A stretch of DNA of 64,000 nucleotides from Kutzneria sp. CA-103260 (GCF_018263855.1 NZ_CP073318.1:2852001-2916000); one strand, 5' to 3'; positions 48,284 to 57,094 are shown, counted from the first letter of the stretch. Translations and numbers: made by a program. The notes: generated from the sequence alone by a model not told the origin.

Positions 48284-49018
48284 GTGCGTGATCTGGAGGT
48301 GGGTCCGGACGGGGCCCGGATGCGCTGGGTGGAGCTGGCGGGGGCGGAGCCGGCCACCGTCTACCTGCACGGGCTGGGGTCGTCGGCGCCGGCGTACTTC
48401 GCGCAGGTGGCGGCGGCCACCGGCCGACGGTCGCTGCTGGTGGACTTCCTCGGTTTCGGGCTCAGCGACCGTCCGGCGGAGTTCGGTTACACCATGGAGG
48501 AGCACGCCGACACCGTCGCCACGCTGCTACGGGGTGTGGATCTGCATGCCGTGCGGGTGGTGGGGCACAGCATGGGCGGGGCGGTCGCCATCCTGCTTGC
48601 GGAGCGTCACCCCGAGCTGGTCGGGGAGCTGGTCCTGGCCGAGGCGAACCTGCGGCCGTCCGGGGCGCGCTCGATGAGCGCCCGTATCGCGGCTTACCCG
48701 GAGGACGAGTACGTGCCGACGATGCACCAGCGGATTCTCGGCGGGGTCGGGCCGCAGTGGGCGGCCACCATGCGGCAGGCCGACCCGGCCGCGATGCACC
48801 GCAGCGCCACGTCACTGGCCGGCCCCCGGGATCGCTGGTTCCTGCGCAGCCTGTGCGCGCTGACCATTCCCCGCACGTTCCTGCTGGGGGAGCTCAGCCC
48901 CCGCCCGGTCGACGAGCAGGAGATGATCGACTCCGGTGTGGCCGTGACGGTGATCCCCGGCGGCGGCCACAACATGATGCTGGACAACCCCAAGGCGTTC
49001 GTGGAGGCGCTCACCTGA
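48284..49018 (+). CDS. alpha/beta hydrolase
   Basis: 244 residues. AAGGGGG (48271-48277) gives a 6-nt spacing to GTG 48284; the earlier ATG 48278 would touch the RBS, so GTG is preferred. 'TVYLHGLGSSAPAYFAQVAAATGRRSLLVDFLGFGLSD', nucleophile 'VRVVGHSMGGAVAILLAERHPELVGELVLAEANL', and a C-terminal 'GGGHNMMLDNPKAFVEAL' His. First gene of a four-gene operon with an amidohydrolase and two glycosyltransferases (TGATG overlap with the next). Substrate unknown. Confidence 0.87.
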   Translation: MRDLEVGPDGARMRWVELAGAEPATVYLHGLGSSAPAYFAQVAAATGRRSLLVDFLGFGLSDRPAEFGYTMEEHADTVATLLRGVDLHAVRVVGHSMGGAVAILLAERHPELVGELVLAEANLRPSGARSMSARIAAYPEDEYVPTMHQRILGGVGPQWAATMRQADPAAMHRSATSLAGPRDRWFLRSLCALTIPRTFLLGELSPRPVDEQEMIDSGVAVTVIPGGGHNMMLDNPKAFVEALT

Positions 49019-50313
49019 TGAGGACCCTGCTCAGCGGCGGCACCGTGATCAGCATGGACCCGGCCGTCGGCGATCTCGGCCGCGGCGACGTGCTGATCAC
49101 CGACGGCGTGATCACGGAGGTGGCCGCGCGGATCGACGCGCCGGACGCCGAGGTGATCGACGCGACCGACCGGATCGTGCTGCCCGGTTTCGTCGACACC
49201 CACCGGCACACCTGGCAGACGGCGTTTCGCGGCATCGGCGCGGACTGGACGTTCGCCGAGTACCGCACGGCCATGCACGGCACGCTCAAACCGCATTACA
49301 GCCCGGAGGACATCTACCTCGGCAACCTGCTCGGCCGCCTGGAGGCGCTGAACTCCGGCGTCACCACCATGCTGGACTGGTTCCACGCCAACCAGAGTCC
49401 CGAGCACGCCGACGCCGCCTGGCAAGGCCTCAAGGACGCCCCGGCGCGATCGGTCTTCGCCCTGTGCGCGGGAGCCGGCCCGGACCGGCCGGTCGACGAG
49501 GCGGAACTGGGACGCTTCGCCGCCGACGGCCTGGTCACGCTCGCGTTGGCCTGGCGCGGCCCGCAACTGACCACAATGGACATTGCCGCCGCGGATCTCA
49601 GGCTGGCAGGAGAAGTCGGCCTGCGGACCAGTGTGCACGTCGGATCCGGCGGCGCCCGCGGCAGCCGTCCGGTGTCGGCGATGCGCGAACATGGTCTGCT
49701 GCACGAGAACACGACGTTCATCCACGCCAACGGAGTCGAGGACGACGAGCTGCGCATGCTGGCCGACGCCGGCTGCTCGGTGTCGATCAGCCCGGACGTC
49801 GAGGTGAAGATGGGCTTCGGCTGGCCGGAGACCGGCCGCATGCTGGCCGCCGGGCTGCGGCCCACGTTCTCCATCGACGACTGCCCGTCGGCCGGCGGCG
49901 ACATGTTCGCGACCCTGCGCACCGCCTTCGCCGTGCAGCGCGGGTTGGACGGCAGCCTGAATTCCCGTGACCTGCTCGAGTTCGCCACCGTGGACGGCGC
50001 CCGGGCGTGCGGACTGTTCGCCCGAACGGGCAGTCTCACTCCGGGCAAGGACGCCGACATCGTCCTGCTGCGGGCCGACGACCTCAGCGTCTTCCCCTTC
50101 AACAACCCGGCCGGCACCATCGTCGCCGCCGGCCATCCCGGCCTGGTCGACACCGTTGTGGTGGCCGGCCGCGTGGTCAAGCGGGACGGCGCGCTCGTCG
50201 GCGTGGACCTGCCGACACTCAGGAGCAGGATACTGGAGTCGCGCAACCGGATTGCCGCGGCCGCCGGCATTCCACTCGACGGATCATGGCGTCCCCGGAC
50301 AGAATCGGAGTAA
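49018..50313 (+). CDS. amidohydrolase family protein (cytosine-deaminase/TrzA-like)
   Basis: 431 residues. Metal ligands: 'GFVDTHRHTWQTAFRG' (HxH in strand 1), His in the 'VHVGSGGARGSR' segment, His in 'TFIHANGVEDDELRMLADAG' and Asp in 'TFSIDDCPSAGGDMFATLRTAFAVQR'. 'YLGNLLGRLEALNSGVTTMLDWFHANQSPEHADAAW' is typical of deaminases that act on triazine, purine/pyrimidine or amidine substrates. It shares TGATG with the upstream hydrolase. Which amide or amidine is used is open. Confidence 0.88.
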   Translation: MRTLLSGGTVISMDPAVGDLGRGDVLITDGVITEVAARIDAPDAEVIDATDRIVLPGFVDTHRHTWQTAFRGIGADWTFAEYRTAMHGTLKPHYSPEDIYLGNLLGRLEALNSGVTTMLDWFHANQSPEHADAAWQGLKDAPARSVFALCAGAGPDRPVDEAELGRFAADGLVTLALAWRGPQLTTMDIAAADLRLAGEVGLRTSVHVGSGGARGSRPVSAMREHGLLHENTTFIHANGVEDDELRMLADAGCSVSISPDVEVKMGFGWPETGRMLAAGLRPTFSIDDCPSAGGDMFATLRTAFAVQRGLDGSLNSRDLLEFATVDGARACGLFARTGSLTPGKDADIVLLRADDLSVFPFNNPAGTIVAAGHPGLVDTVVVAGRVVKRDGALVGVDLPTLRSRILESRNRIAAAAGIPLDGSWRPRTESE

Positions 50314-50338
50314 CCGTTTCACTGGGGGAGTCACCGCC

Positions 50339-51520
50339 ATGCACATCGTGTTCGTCACCGTGCCCGCGTCCGGCCACATCTACCCGACCCTGCCACTGGT
50401 GCAGGAGCTGACCCGGCGCGGGCACCGGGTCAGCTACGCCACCTCTCCCGACTACCGCGACGTGATCGCCGACTCGGGGGCGGAGCTGGTTCCCGTGGAC
50501 TGGTACCCGGAGAAGGTCAAGGCATCCAAGGGCGGACAGACCACCGGCGAGCTGGCCGACATGCTGGTGGCCAGCATCCGCCACACCAAGCAGGTGTTGC
50601 CCAGGACTCACGAGCGGCTCACCGCCGACCGGCCGGACCTGATCGTGCACGACGCGGTCACCGTGCTGGGCTCGATGCTCGCGGCCAAGCTGGGCCTGCC
50701 GTCGGTGTCGACGTTCCCCAACTTTGCCGGCAACGACAAGTTCGACATCTCCACCGTGCTGCTGCCGCCCGACTTCGACCCGCAGCACCCGACCTTCCGC
50801 CAGTTCGTCGCCGAGATGCACGAGCTGGCCGCCGACTTCGGCGTGCCGGTGTCGTCGGTGACCGGCGCCGCCCAGACCGCCGACCTGAACCTGGTGCTGA
50901 TCCCGCGCGAGTTCCAGATCCAGGGCGAGGTGTTCGGCCCCGAGTTCCGCTTCATCGGCCCCTCCTTCGGCAACCGCGAGCACGAGCACGACTGGCAGCC
51001 GCCGGCCGGCGCGTCGAAGGTGCTGTTCGTGGCCCTGGGCACCGTGGTCAACGACCGTGCCGACTTCTTCGGCACGGTGATCAAGGCGTTCGGCGGTGGC
51101 GACTGGCACGTGGCCATGGCCGTCGGGCACCAGGTCGACATCGCCCAGCTGGGGGAGATCCCGGCCAACTTCGACGTGCGGCCCTACTTCCCGCAGCCCG
51201 AGGTGCTGCGGCACACCGACGTTTTCCTCTCCCACAGCGGCATGGGCTCCACCATGGAGGCCATCATGCGGGAGGTGCCGATCGTGTCCTACCCGCAGAT
51301 CCCGGAGCAGGCCGCCAACGGCCGGCGCGTGCAGGAGCTCGGCCTGGGCCGGCTACTGGACATCAGCCGCGACGTCGACCCGGACGAACTGCGCCACGTC
51401 GTCGAGGAAGTGGCCGTGGACAAGGAGATTCGCGCCAACCTCGCGACCATGGCCGGACACGTACGCGACGCCGGCGGCCCCGCGGCCGGTGCCGACGCCA
51501 TCGAGGAGCTGGTGCGCTGA
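50339..51520 (+). CDS. MGT-type macrolide-family glycosyltransferase (copy 1)
   Basis: 393 residues from ATG 50339, GGGGGAG 12 nt upstream. GT-B fold, GT1 family: acceptor-domain 'MHIVFVTVPASGHIYPTLPLVQELTRRGHRVSYATSP', linker, and NDP-sugar domain 'DVRPYFPQPEVLRHTDVFLSHSGMGSTMEAIMREVPIVSYPQIPEQAANGRRVQELGLGRLLDI', with the HSGxxS donor loop. Such enzymes (MGT, OleD-like) attach a sugar to macrolides and other hydrophobic acceptors, often as detoxification. Tandem paralogue follows with a 1-bp overlap. Confidence 0.9.
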   Translation: MHIVFVTVPASGHIYPTLPLVQELTRRGHRVSYATSPDYRDVIADSGAELVPVDWYPEKVKASKGGQTTGELADMLVASIRHTKQVLPRTHERLTADRPDLIVHDAVTVLGSMLAAKLGLPSVSTFPNFAGNDKFDISTVLLPPDFDPQHPTFRQFVAEMHELAADFGVPVSSVTGAAQTADLNLVLIPREFQIQGEVFGPEFRFIGPSFGNREHEHDWQPPAGASKVLFVALGTVVNDRADFFGTVIKAFGGGDWHVAMAVGHQVDIAQLGEIPANFDVRPYFPQPEVLRHTDVFLSHSGMGSTMEAIMREVPIVSYPQIPEQAANGRRVQELGLGRLLDISRDVDPDELRHVVEEVAVDKEIRANLATMAGHVRDAGGPAAGADAIEELVR

Positions 51521-52638
51521 TGGCACATCTCGCGTTCGTCTCGCTGCCGGCCGCCGGCCACGTCAACCCGACGCTGCCGCTGGTCGCCGAACTCGTCCGC
51601 CGCGGGCACCGCGTCACCTACTCCAGCGGCGGCGTCTCGGCCGACGCGATCGCCGCCGCCGGCGCCACCGCGTTGCCCGGCAGCGGCGAGTCCGTGCGGC
51701 CCACCGGCACCATGAACGATCAGATGCTGGCCAGCGTCGATGCGTCCCGGGCAGTGCTGCCGGGGCTGGAGAAGACGTTCACCGACGACCCGGCCGACCT
51801 GCTCTGCTACGACTGGTTCACGCCCTACGCGCCGCTGCTCGCGCACCGGCTCGGCGTGCCGACCGTCGCCACCGTGCCCACCCACGCCAGCAACGCCTCG
51901 TTCAACCTCTTCGCGCTGATGATGCCGCCGGACTTCGACACCAGCGAGTACCTGGCCGCCCAGTCCCAGCTCGTCGCCGACCTCGGCGTGCCGATGGAGC
52001 CGCCCACCCCGCGGCGGCAGATCGTGTTCCTGCCCCGGCGGTTCCAGCTCGCCGGCGACACCTTCGACGACTCCTACGTGTTCGTCGGGCCCACCCTGGC
52101 CGAGCAGCGCGAGGACTGGCAGCCGCCGGCCTCCGCCGACAAGGTGTTGTTCGTGTCGCTGGGCACGGTGTTCAACGACCACCCGGACTTCTTCCGCGCC
52201 GTCGTCGCGGCGTTCGCCGACACCGACTGGCACGTGGCGATGGCCGTCGGCGACCAGGTCGACCTCGCCGCGGTGGGGGAGATCCCGTCCAACTTCGAGG
52301 TCCGGCCCTTCTTCCCGCAGCAGGCGGTCCTCCGGCACGCCACGGCGTTTCTCACCCACGCTGGCATGAACTCCGTCATGGAGGCCCTGCTCAGCCAGGT
52401 CCCCATGATCGCCCACCCGCTGACCCCCGAACAGGCCGCCAACGCCGACCAGTTGGTCGCCCTCGGCTTCGGCCGGGTCCTCACCGACCTGGCCGAACTA
52501 GCCGTCACCGTGACGGAAGTGGCCCAGGACAAGGACATCCGCGCCAACCTCGCCACCATGGCCGACGACCTTCGCGCCGCCGGCGGTGCGACAGCCGCCG
52601 CCGACGCAGTGGAGGCGGCATTGCCCGGTAGCGCCTGA
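51520..52638 (+). CDS. MGT-type macrolide-family glycosyltransferase (copy 2)
   Basis: 372 residues. Same layout as its neighbour: 'MAHLAFVSLPAAGHVNPTLPLVAELVRRGHRVTYSSGG', 'PPASADKVLFVSLGTVFNDHPDFFRAVVAAFADTDWHVAMAVGDQVDLAAVGEIPSNFEVRPFFPQQAVLRHATAFLTHAGMNSVMEALLSQVPMIAHPLTPEQAANADQL'. TGATG overlap with copy 1 suggests co-translation. A hairpin at 52641-52689 closes the operon. Possibly a second specificity for the same or another acceptor. Confidence 0.9.
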   Translation: MAHLAFVSLPAAGHVNPTLPLVAELVRRGHRVTYSSGGVSADAIAAAGATALPGSGESVRPTGTMNDQMLASVDASRAVLPGLEKTFTDDPADLLCYDWFTPYAPLLAHRLGVPTVATVPTHASNASFNLFALMMPPDFDTSEYLAAQSQLVADLGVPMEPPTPRRQIVFLPRRFQLAGDTFDDSYVFVGPTLAEQREDWQPPASADKVLFVSLGTVFNDHPDFFRAVVAAFADTDWHVAMAVGDQVDLAAVGEIPSNFEVRPFFPQQAVLRHATAFLTHAGMNSVMEALLSQVPMIAHPLTPEQAANADQLVALGFGRVLTDLAELAVTVTEVAQDKDIRANLATMADDLRAAGGATAAADAVEAALPGSA

Positions 52639-52640
52639 CA

Positions 52641-52689
52641 GCGGGCGAGGGATGATCGGCAGGACCCGCTGCCACCATCCCTCGCCCGC
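52641..52689. terminator. hairpin terminator after the glycosyltransferase operon
   Basis: GCGGGCGAGGGATG (52641-52654) and CATCCCTCGCCCGC (52676-52689) form a perfect 14-bp stem; the 21-nt loop contains a further GGCAG/CTGCC stem. It sits right after the MGT stop (52638) and before the I36-like gene, whose stop (52699) faces it. Confidence 0.75.
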
Positions 52690-52698
52690 CACAGCCCG

Positions 52699-53133
52699 TC
52701 AGCCGCTGCAGTGATCGTTGTAGCGGTGGGAGTTCATCCGGTCGTTCATCGGCGTGCCGTCCGGCAGCGTCACGCGGCGGAAGTCGGGCACGTTGCCGTT
52801 CGGCACCACGAAGGCGCACGGGCCGTGGTAGCCGGAGTTGTAGTAGATCGAGACGTAGGAGTCGACGTCGCGGTTGATCATCGAGCTGACGTTGGTCTCC
52901 AGGCCGTCACCGCCCCACAGCGGGATGTTCGTGCCCGTGTAGTGGACGGCTCCCCAGTTCGGGGTGCTGTGGCCGCCGTCGTCCCACTTGTAGCCGGTGT
53001 AGTTGGCGCCGGACCAGAAGCAGGAGTGCCCGGCCGGACACGTCGGGGCCGCGCTGGCCGGCAACGCCGCCGTCACCGCCAACCCGCTCACCGCCGCCGC
53101 GACGATCAACACCTTCGAGATGAGCTTGCGCAT
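52699..53133 (-). CDS. secreted I36-family peptidase-inhibitor-like protein
   Basis: 144 residues from ATG 53133 with GGGGAG upstream. Signal peptide about 1-28 ('LIVAAAVSGLAVTAALPASAA'). The mature part 'CPAGHSCFWSGANYTGYKWDDGG...ETNVSSMINRDVDSYVSIYYNSGYHGPC' is a beta/gamma-crystallin-like Greek-key module with conserved Cys, as in the Streptomyces metalloprotease inhibitor SMPI-type I36 family. Possibly blocks an extracellular protease; not proven. Confidence 0.8.
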   Translation of the reverse strand: MRKLISKVLIVAAAVSGLAVTAALPASAAPTCPAGHSCFWSGANYTGYKWDDGGHSTPNWGAVHYTGTNIPLWGGDGLETNVSSMINRDVDSYVSIYYNSGYHGPCAFVVPNGNVPDFRRVTLPDGTPMNDRMNSHRYNDHCSG

Positions 53134-53186
53134 CCGTGCTCCCCTTGTCGGTTGTGCTGTGGCTGGCACAACCGTGCCGAGGATCG

Positions 53187-54710
53187 TCATCGACCTGTCA
53201 TCGCGCCGTCCTTGTCCCAGCTCAGGGCAGCCAGATAGGCCGACACCGCCGAGACGTCGCCGGCGTCGGAGATCACGCCGACATAGCCGTCCGGGCGGAT
53301 CAGCACCAGCGTGCGGTCGGTCGCGCCGTAGGCGGCGGCCAGGTGGCCTTCGGTGTCGGCGATGTCGTCGGGGCCGGTCGGTTGGGCGACGACGTGGAGG
53401 GTCCTGAGGCCGGGTACGTCGAGCGTGGGCCCGAAGCACAGCAAGGTGAACCGGCCGCCGCGGGTCAGGTCGAACAGCCGCCGTTCGCCATCGAGTGTCG
53501 CCAGCTTGGTCGCGTCGGGGGCGCGGTCGCCGGCCCGGAGCCGTGCGGTCTCGTCACGGTCGTCGAGCGCGAGAGCGGAGCCGCGATAGTTCACCGTGAG
53601 CTGCATCGTGTCCGCGTCGCGGCGGACGGGGACGCCCTTCTGCTCGATCGCCTGCGCGAGACGGGCGTTGGACAACGCGAGGACGCCGACCGCGACCGGC
53701 CGCCGCTCGGCCTCGTAGCTGTCGAGCAACGCCGGCGGAGCGCCGTTCACGACCGCTGCGAGTTTCCAGCCGAGGTTGTGGGCGTCCTGGATGCCGGTGT
53801 TCATGCCCTGACCGCCGGCCGGTGAGCGGATGTGCGCCGCGTCGCCGGCCAGGAACACCCGACCCTCGCGATAGCGGTCGACGAGTCGGATGTTGGCCCG
53901 CCACAACGACGACCACTCCGGCTCGCGCAGGCGGACGTCCGTGCGGCCGCTGCGCCGATCGAGGATCGCCTGCATGTTGGCCAGGCTGAGCGCCGGATCC
54001 TGCCCCGGACCGATGGACGCCTGGTACTGGAAGACGTCGGTGGAGGGCAGCGGGCACAGGTTGACCATGCCCTCTTCGTGCCGCCACATGTGCCACACCT
54101 CGCGGTCCAGGCCGTCGACCGCCACATCGGCGACGATCATCCGCACCTCGTCGCGGGTCTCGCCCTCGAAGGCGATGCCGGCCTGCTTGCGGACCACGCT
54201 GTGCCCGCCGTCGCACCCGACCAGCCACCGCGCGGCGACCGTCTCGACCTCGCCGCCCTTGACGACCACCGCCCGCACGCCCTCGTCCGACTGCTCGAAG
54301 CTGTCGAGCGCGGTCCCGAACTCAACGGTGCCGCCAAGCTCCGCCAGCCGCAGCCGCAGCGCCTCCTCGATCCGCCACTCGGGCGTGATCAACGTTGCCG
54401 GATAAGGAATGTCGGGCCGGTCCCGGTACCCGTCGTCGCCGCTCATCGTCACCTGGCCGTCAGCGCCGGTCGACCGGATCGGCATCGCCAGCCGGCCGTG
54501 GGCGATCACGCGGTCCACGACCCCCAGATCGTCGAACACCTCCAGGCTGCGTGGCTGAACCCCCTTGCCGCGCGACCCGGGCTGCGGGCCGGGGGTCGCG
54601 TCGACCAGCCGGAACGAGACGCCGCGGCGGGCCAGCTCACAGGCCAGCGTCAACCCGGTCGGCCCCGCGCCGACGATCAGCACCGACGTCTCACCCATCG
54701 TCTCGCTCAT
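53187..54710 (-). CDS. FAD-dependent aromatic-ring monooxygenase
   Basis: 507 residues. FAD-binding 'VLIVGAGPTGLTLACELARRGVSFRLVDATPGPQPGSRGKGVQPRSLEVFDDLG' and the second motif 'GRVFLAGDAAHIRSPAGGQGMNTGIQDAHNLGWKLAAVVNG' are those of p-hydroxybenzoate-hydroxylase-type/RebC-PhzS-like monooxygenases; C-terminal 'FTLLCFGPTLDVPGLRTLHVVAQPTG...LVLIRPDGYVGVI' is the thioredoxin-like tail of the phenol hydroxylase class. Uses NAD(P)H and oxygen to hydroxylate an aromatic or polyketide substrate. Divergent from the TetR at 54794; the two promoters share direct repeats. Confidence 0.9.
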   Translation of the reverse strand: MSETMGETSVLIVGAGPTGLTLACELARRGVSFRLVDATPGPQPGSRGKGVQPRSLEVFDDLGVVDRVIAHGRLAMPIRSTGADGQVTMSGDDGYRDRPDIPYPATLITPEWRIEEALRLRLAELGGTVEFGTALDSFEQSDEGVRAVVVKGGEVETVAARWLVGCDGGHSVVRKQAGIAFEGETRDEVRMIVADVAVDGLDREVWHMWRHEEGMVNLCPLPSTDVFQYQASIGPGQDPALSLANMQAILDRRSGRTDVRLREPEWSSLWRANIRLVDRYREGRVFLAGDAAHIRSPAGGQGMNTGIQDAHNLGWKLAAVVNGAPPALLDSYEAERRPVAVGVLALSNARLAQAIEQKGVPVRRDADTMQLTVNYRGSALALDDRDETARLRAGDRAPDATKLATLDGERRLFDLTRGGRFTLLCFGPTLDVPGLRTLHVVAQPTGPDDIADTEGHLAAAYGATDRTLVLIRPDGYVGVISDAGDVSAVSAYLAALSWDKDGAMTGR

Positions 54711-54721
54711 CCCACCCCACC

Positions 54722-54773
54722 TAAGAAAGGAATCCCTTCCTAACTACCCTAGGCCTCCTTGATAAGAAAGGAA
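54722..54773. promoter_or_regulatory. direct repeats TAAGAAAGGAA in the monooxygenase/TetR divergent promoter
   Basis: TAAGAAAGGAA at 54722-54732 and 54763-54773, 41 bp apart (about four helical turns). Both lie between the FAD monooxygenase start (54710) and the TetR start (54794), a likely binding region for that TetR. Confidence 0.65.
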
Positions 54774-54793
54774 AGACTATCTAACCTGAGAGG

Positions 54794-55426
54794 GTGGTCA
54801 CCGAGGCGTCCGAACCCGTCCGCCGTCGACGGCACGGCAAGGAGCTGGAGTCGGCGCTGCTCGCCGCCGGGTGGGAGGAGCTGGTCGAGGTCGGCTACGC
54901 CCGCCTGACCATGGAGTCGATCGCCGTGCGGGCCCGCACCAGCGAGGCCGTGCTCTACCGGCGCTGGGCCAACAAGGACCAGCTCGTGCTCGCGGCGATC
55001 GAGCACCATCGCACCGCCAACCCGGTCGTCGAGCCCGACACCGGCACCCTGCGCGGCGACCTGCTGGCCCACCTGACGGCCGTGAGCGAGGCCCTGGCCG
55101 GCTACTTCGCCATCGCCATGGCCACCGCCTTCGCCGGGCTGATGGCCGACACCGGACTGACCCCCGCGCAGGCCCGCGACCGGATCATGGACGCCCGGCG
55201 GCTCCCCCCGATCCGAGCCCTCTACCAACGGGCCCACGACCGCGGCGAGATCGACCTGGCCCGCATCCCAGCCGCCGTGCTGGACATGCCGTTCGACCTG
55301 GTGCGCCACGACCTGCTCATGGAACTCAAGCCGCTGCCGCCGTCCCGCATCCGGTCGATCGTCGACGAGCTGTTCCTACCCCTCATATTCGCTGGGCCGC
55401 GCGGGCCAGGCCTGGGTAGCGCCTGA
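54794..55426 (+). CDS. TetR/AcrR family transcriptional regulator
   Basis: 210 residues from GTG 54794. HTH 'ESALLAAGWEELVEVGYARLTMESIAVRARTSEAVLYRRWANKDQLVLAAI' (about 18-68). C-terminal domain 'LVRHDLLMELKPLPPSRIRSIVDELFLPLI' is of the TetR_C_11/YcdC sort. Presumed repressor of the divergent FAD monooxygenase, and maybe of the methyltransferase 4 bp downstream. Confidence 0.87.
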   Translation: MVTEASEPVRRRRHGKELESALLAAGWEELVEVGYARLTMESIAVRARTSEAVLYRRWANKDQLVLAAIEHHRTANPVVEPDTGTLRGDLLAHLTAVSEALAGYFAIAMATAFAGLMADTGLTPAQARDRIMDARRLPPIRALYQRAHDRGEIDLARIPAAVLDMPFDLVRHDLLMELKPLPPSRIRSIVDELFLPLIFAGPRGPGLGSA

Positions 55427-55430
55427 CGCT

Positions 55431-56279
55431 GTGGACCGGGCCGAACAGATCGCCGCGCTGATGGCCGCCAGCGCGTTGAACCCTGCGGTGCAGGCCGTGC
55501 AGACCCGATTCCGGCTCGGACTGGCCGACAGCTGGAAGATCGCGCCGGGCTCGTCGGTGCTGGAGATCGGCTGCGGCCAGGGCGACATGACCGCCGTGCT
55601 CGCCGACGCCGTCGGCCCCGACGGCCGCGTGGTGGGCGTCGACATCGCCGACCCCTCCTACGGCGCGCCGGTCACCCTCGGCCAGTCGGCCGCCCACCTG
55701 CTCGCCGGCCCGCTGGGCGAGCGCATCGAGATCCGGTTCGCCACCGACGTGCTGGAAGCCAGCTTCCCGGAGGGCTCCTTCGACCACGTCGTGCTGTCCC
55801 AGTGCTCCTGGTACTTCGCCTCGTACGAGCAGTTGCGCGACACCCTGGCCCGGGTGCGGCCGTGGGCCCGGCGGCTGTGCCTGTCCGAATGGGACCTCCG
55901 GCCCACGACCGTCGAGCAGGTCCCGCACCTGCTGGCCGTGCTGGCACAGGGCCAGATCGAGGCCGGCGGCGCACGCGGCGAGGGCAACGTCCGCACCGTC
56001 TTCGGCCGCGACGACCTGCACCGCGCCGCCGAGGACGCCGGCTGACGGATCGAGACCACCCAGACCGTGGACGCCGACGGCATGCAGGACGCCGACTGGG
56101 AGATCGCCGCGACCCTGGACTACGTCGCCGACACCGCGCACATGTCGGCCCTGCCGACCGAGATCCGACGGTTGGTCACCACCCAGGCCGACCTGATCCG
56201 CGCCACCGCCCGCCCGCGCGGAAACCCGGCCCTGCCGGCGTATTCGGTGACGGCCGCTCGACCATACTGGACGCCGTGA
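55431..56279 (+). pseudogene. SAM-dependent methyltransferase interrupted by an in-frame TGA
   Basis: From GTG 55431 the frame gives Rossmann methyltransferase motif I 'VLEIGCGQGD' (about residue 43-52), 'VVGVDIADPSYG' and 'FDHVVLSQCSWYFASY' and then a TGA at 56043-56045. The same frame continues without any other stop for 78 codons ('RIETTQTVDADGMQDADWEIAATLDYVADTAHMSALPTEIRRLV...') and ends at 56277-56279. The expected word at the stop is G-W-R, so TGG to TGA is the simplest explanation. The intact enzyme would be 282 residues. Its true end overlaps the next start (GTGA), indicating that the two genes were coupled. Either a fresh nonsense mutation or a base-call error. Confidence 0.85.
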
Positions 56280-57094
56280 CCGACGACCTGCGCGCCGACT
56301 GCTCCAACTGCTTCGCCCTCTGCTGCGTCGCGCTGCCCTTCACCGCCTCCGCCGACTTCGCGATCACCAAGAACGCCGGCACGCCCTGCCGCAACCTGCT
56401 GGCCGACCACCGCTGCGGCATCCACACCGACCTGCGGGCCAAGGGCTTCCCCGGCTGCACGGTGTTCGACTGCTTCGGCGCCGGGCAGAAGGTCTCCCAG
56501 ACCACCTTCGGCGGCGCCGGCTGGCGCGAGGCCCCGGCCGCCGACCGCCGGCACATGTTCGACGCGTTCACGGTCATGCTGCACCTGCACGAACTGCTCT
56601 GGTACCTGGCCCAGGCCCGCACCCTCGCCCCGGCCCGCTCGCTGCACGCCCGCATCACCGCCGCCTACGAGCAGATCGAGCAGATCACACTGTCCACATC
56701 GGACACCCTGCTGGCGGTCGACATTCCCGCGCACCGCAAGGACGTCAACGAGTTGCTGCTCAAGGCCAGCGAGCTGACCCGGGCCACCGTCAAGGGCAAG
56801 AAGCCGGACCGCCGCGGCGCCGACCTCATGGGCGCGAAGCTCAAGGACGCCAACCTGGCCGGTGCCAACCTCCGCAGCGCCTACCTGATCGCCGCCGACC
56901 TGCGCGGCGCGGACCTGCGGCTGGCCGACGTCATCGGCGCGGACTTCCGGGACGCCGACCTGCGCGGGGCCGACCTCTCCGACACGCTGTTCCTCACCCA
57001 GTCCCAGATCAACGCCGCCCGCGGCGACGCCGCCACCCGGATTCCGGACAGCGTGCACCGGCCGGCGCACTGGTCCTCAGCGGCGGGGAAGTAG
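56276..57094 (+). CDS. Cys-rich N-terminal domain fused to pentapeptide repeats
   Basis: 272 residues from GTG 56276. Residues 8-70 are rich in Cys ('ADCSNCFALCCVALPF', 'GTPCRNLLADHRCGIHTDLRAKGFPGCTVFDCFGAGQ'; nine Cys), reminiscent of the YkgJ-type Zn/Fe-S cluster proteins. A helical linker (about 90-175, with Lys/Arg) follows, then about eight A(D/N)LxG-type pentapeptide repeats ('ADLMGAKLKDANLAGANLRSAYLIAADLRGADLRLADVIGADFRDADLRGADLSD'). Pentapeptide-repeat proteins can mimic DNA and shield gyrase (Qnr/MfpA) but most are uncharacterised. Coupled to the methyltransferase, so a tailoring or self-protection role is conceivable. Confidence 0.8.
   Translation: MTDDLRADCSNCFALCCVALPFTASADFAITKNAGTPCRNLLADHRCGIHTDLRAKGFPGCTVFDCFGAGQKVSQTTFGGAGWREAPAADRRHMFDAFTVMLHLHELLWYLAQARTLAPARSLHARITAAYEQIEQITLSTSDTLLAVDIPAHRKDVNELLLKASELTRATVKGKKPDRRGADLMGAKLKDANLAGANLRSAYLIAADLRGADLRLADVIGADFRDADLRGADLSDTLFLTQSQINAARGDAATRIPDSVHRPAHWSSAAGK

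Noticed and set aside
56043..56045. TGA as a selenocysteine codon in the methyltransferase
   Set aside because: The position calls for Trp in the surrounding motif, no Sec-insertion hairpin is evident, and no Sec enzyme family fits; nonsense mutation or error is simpler.
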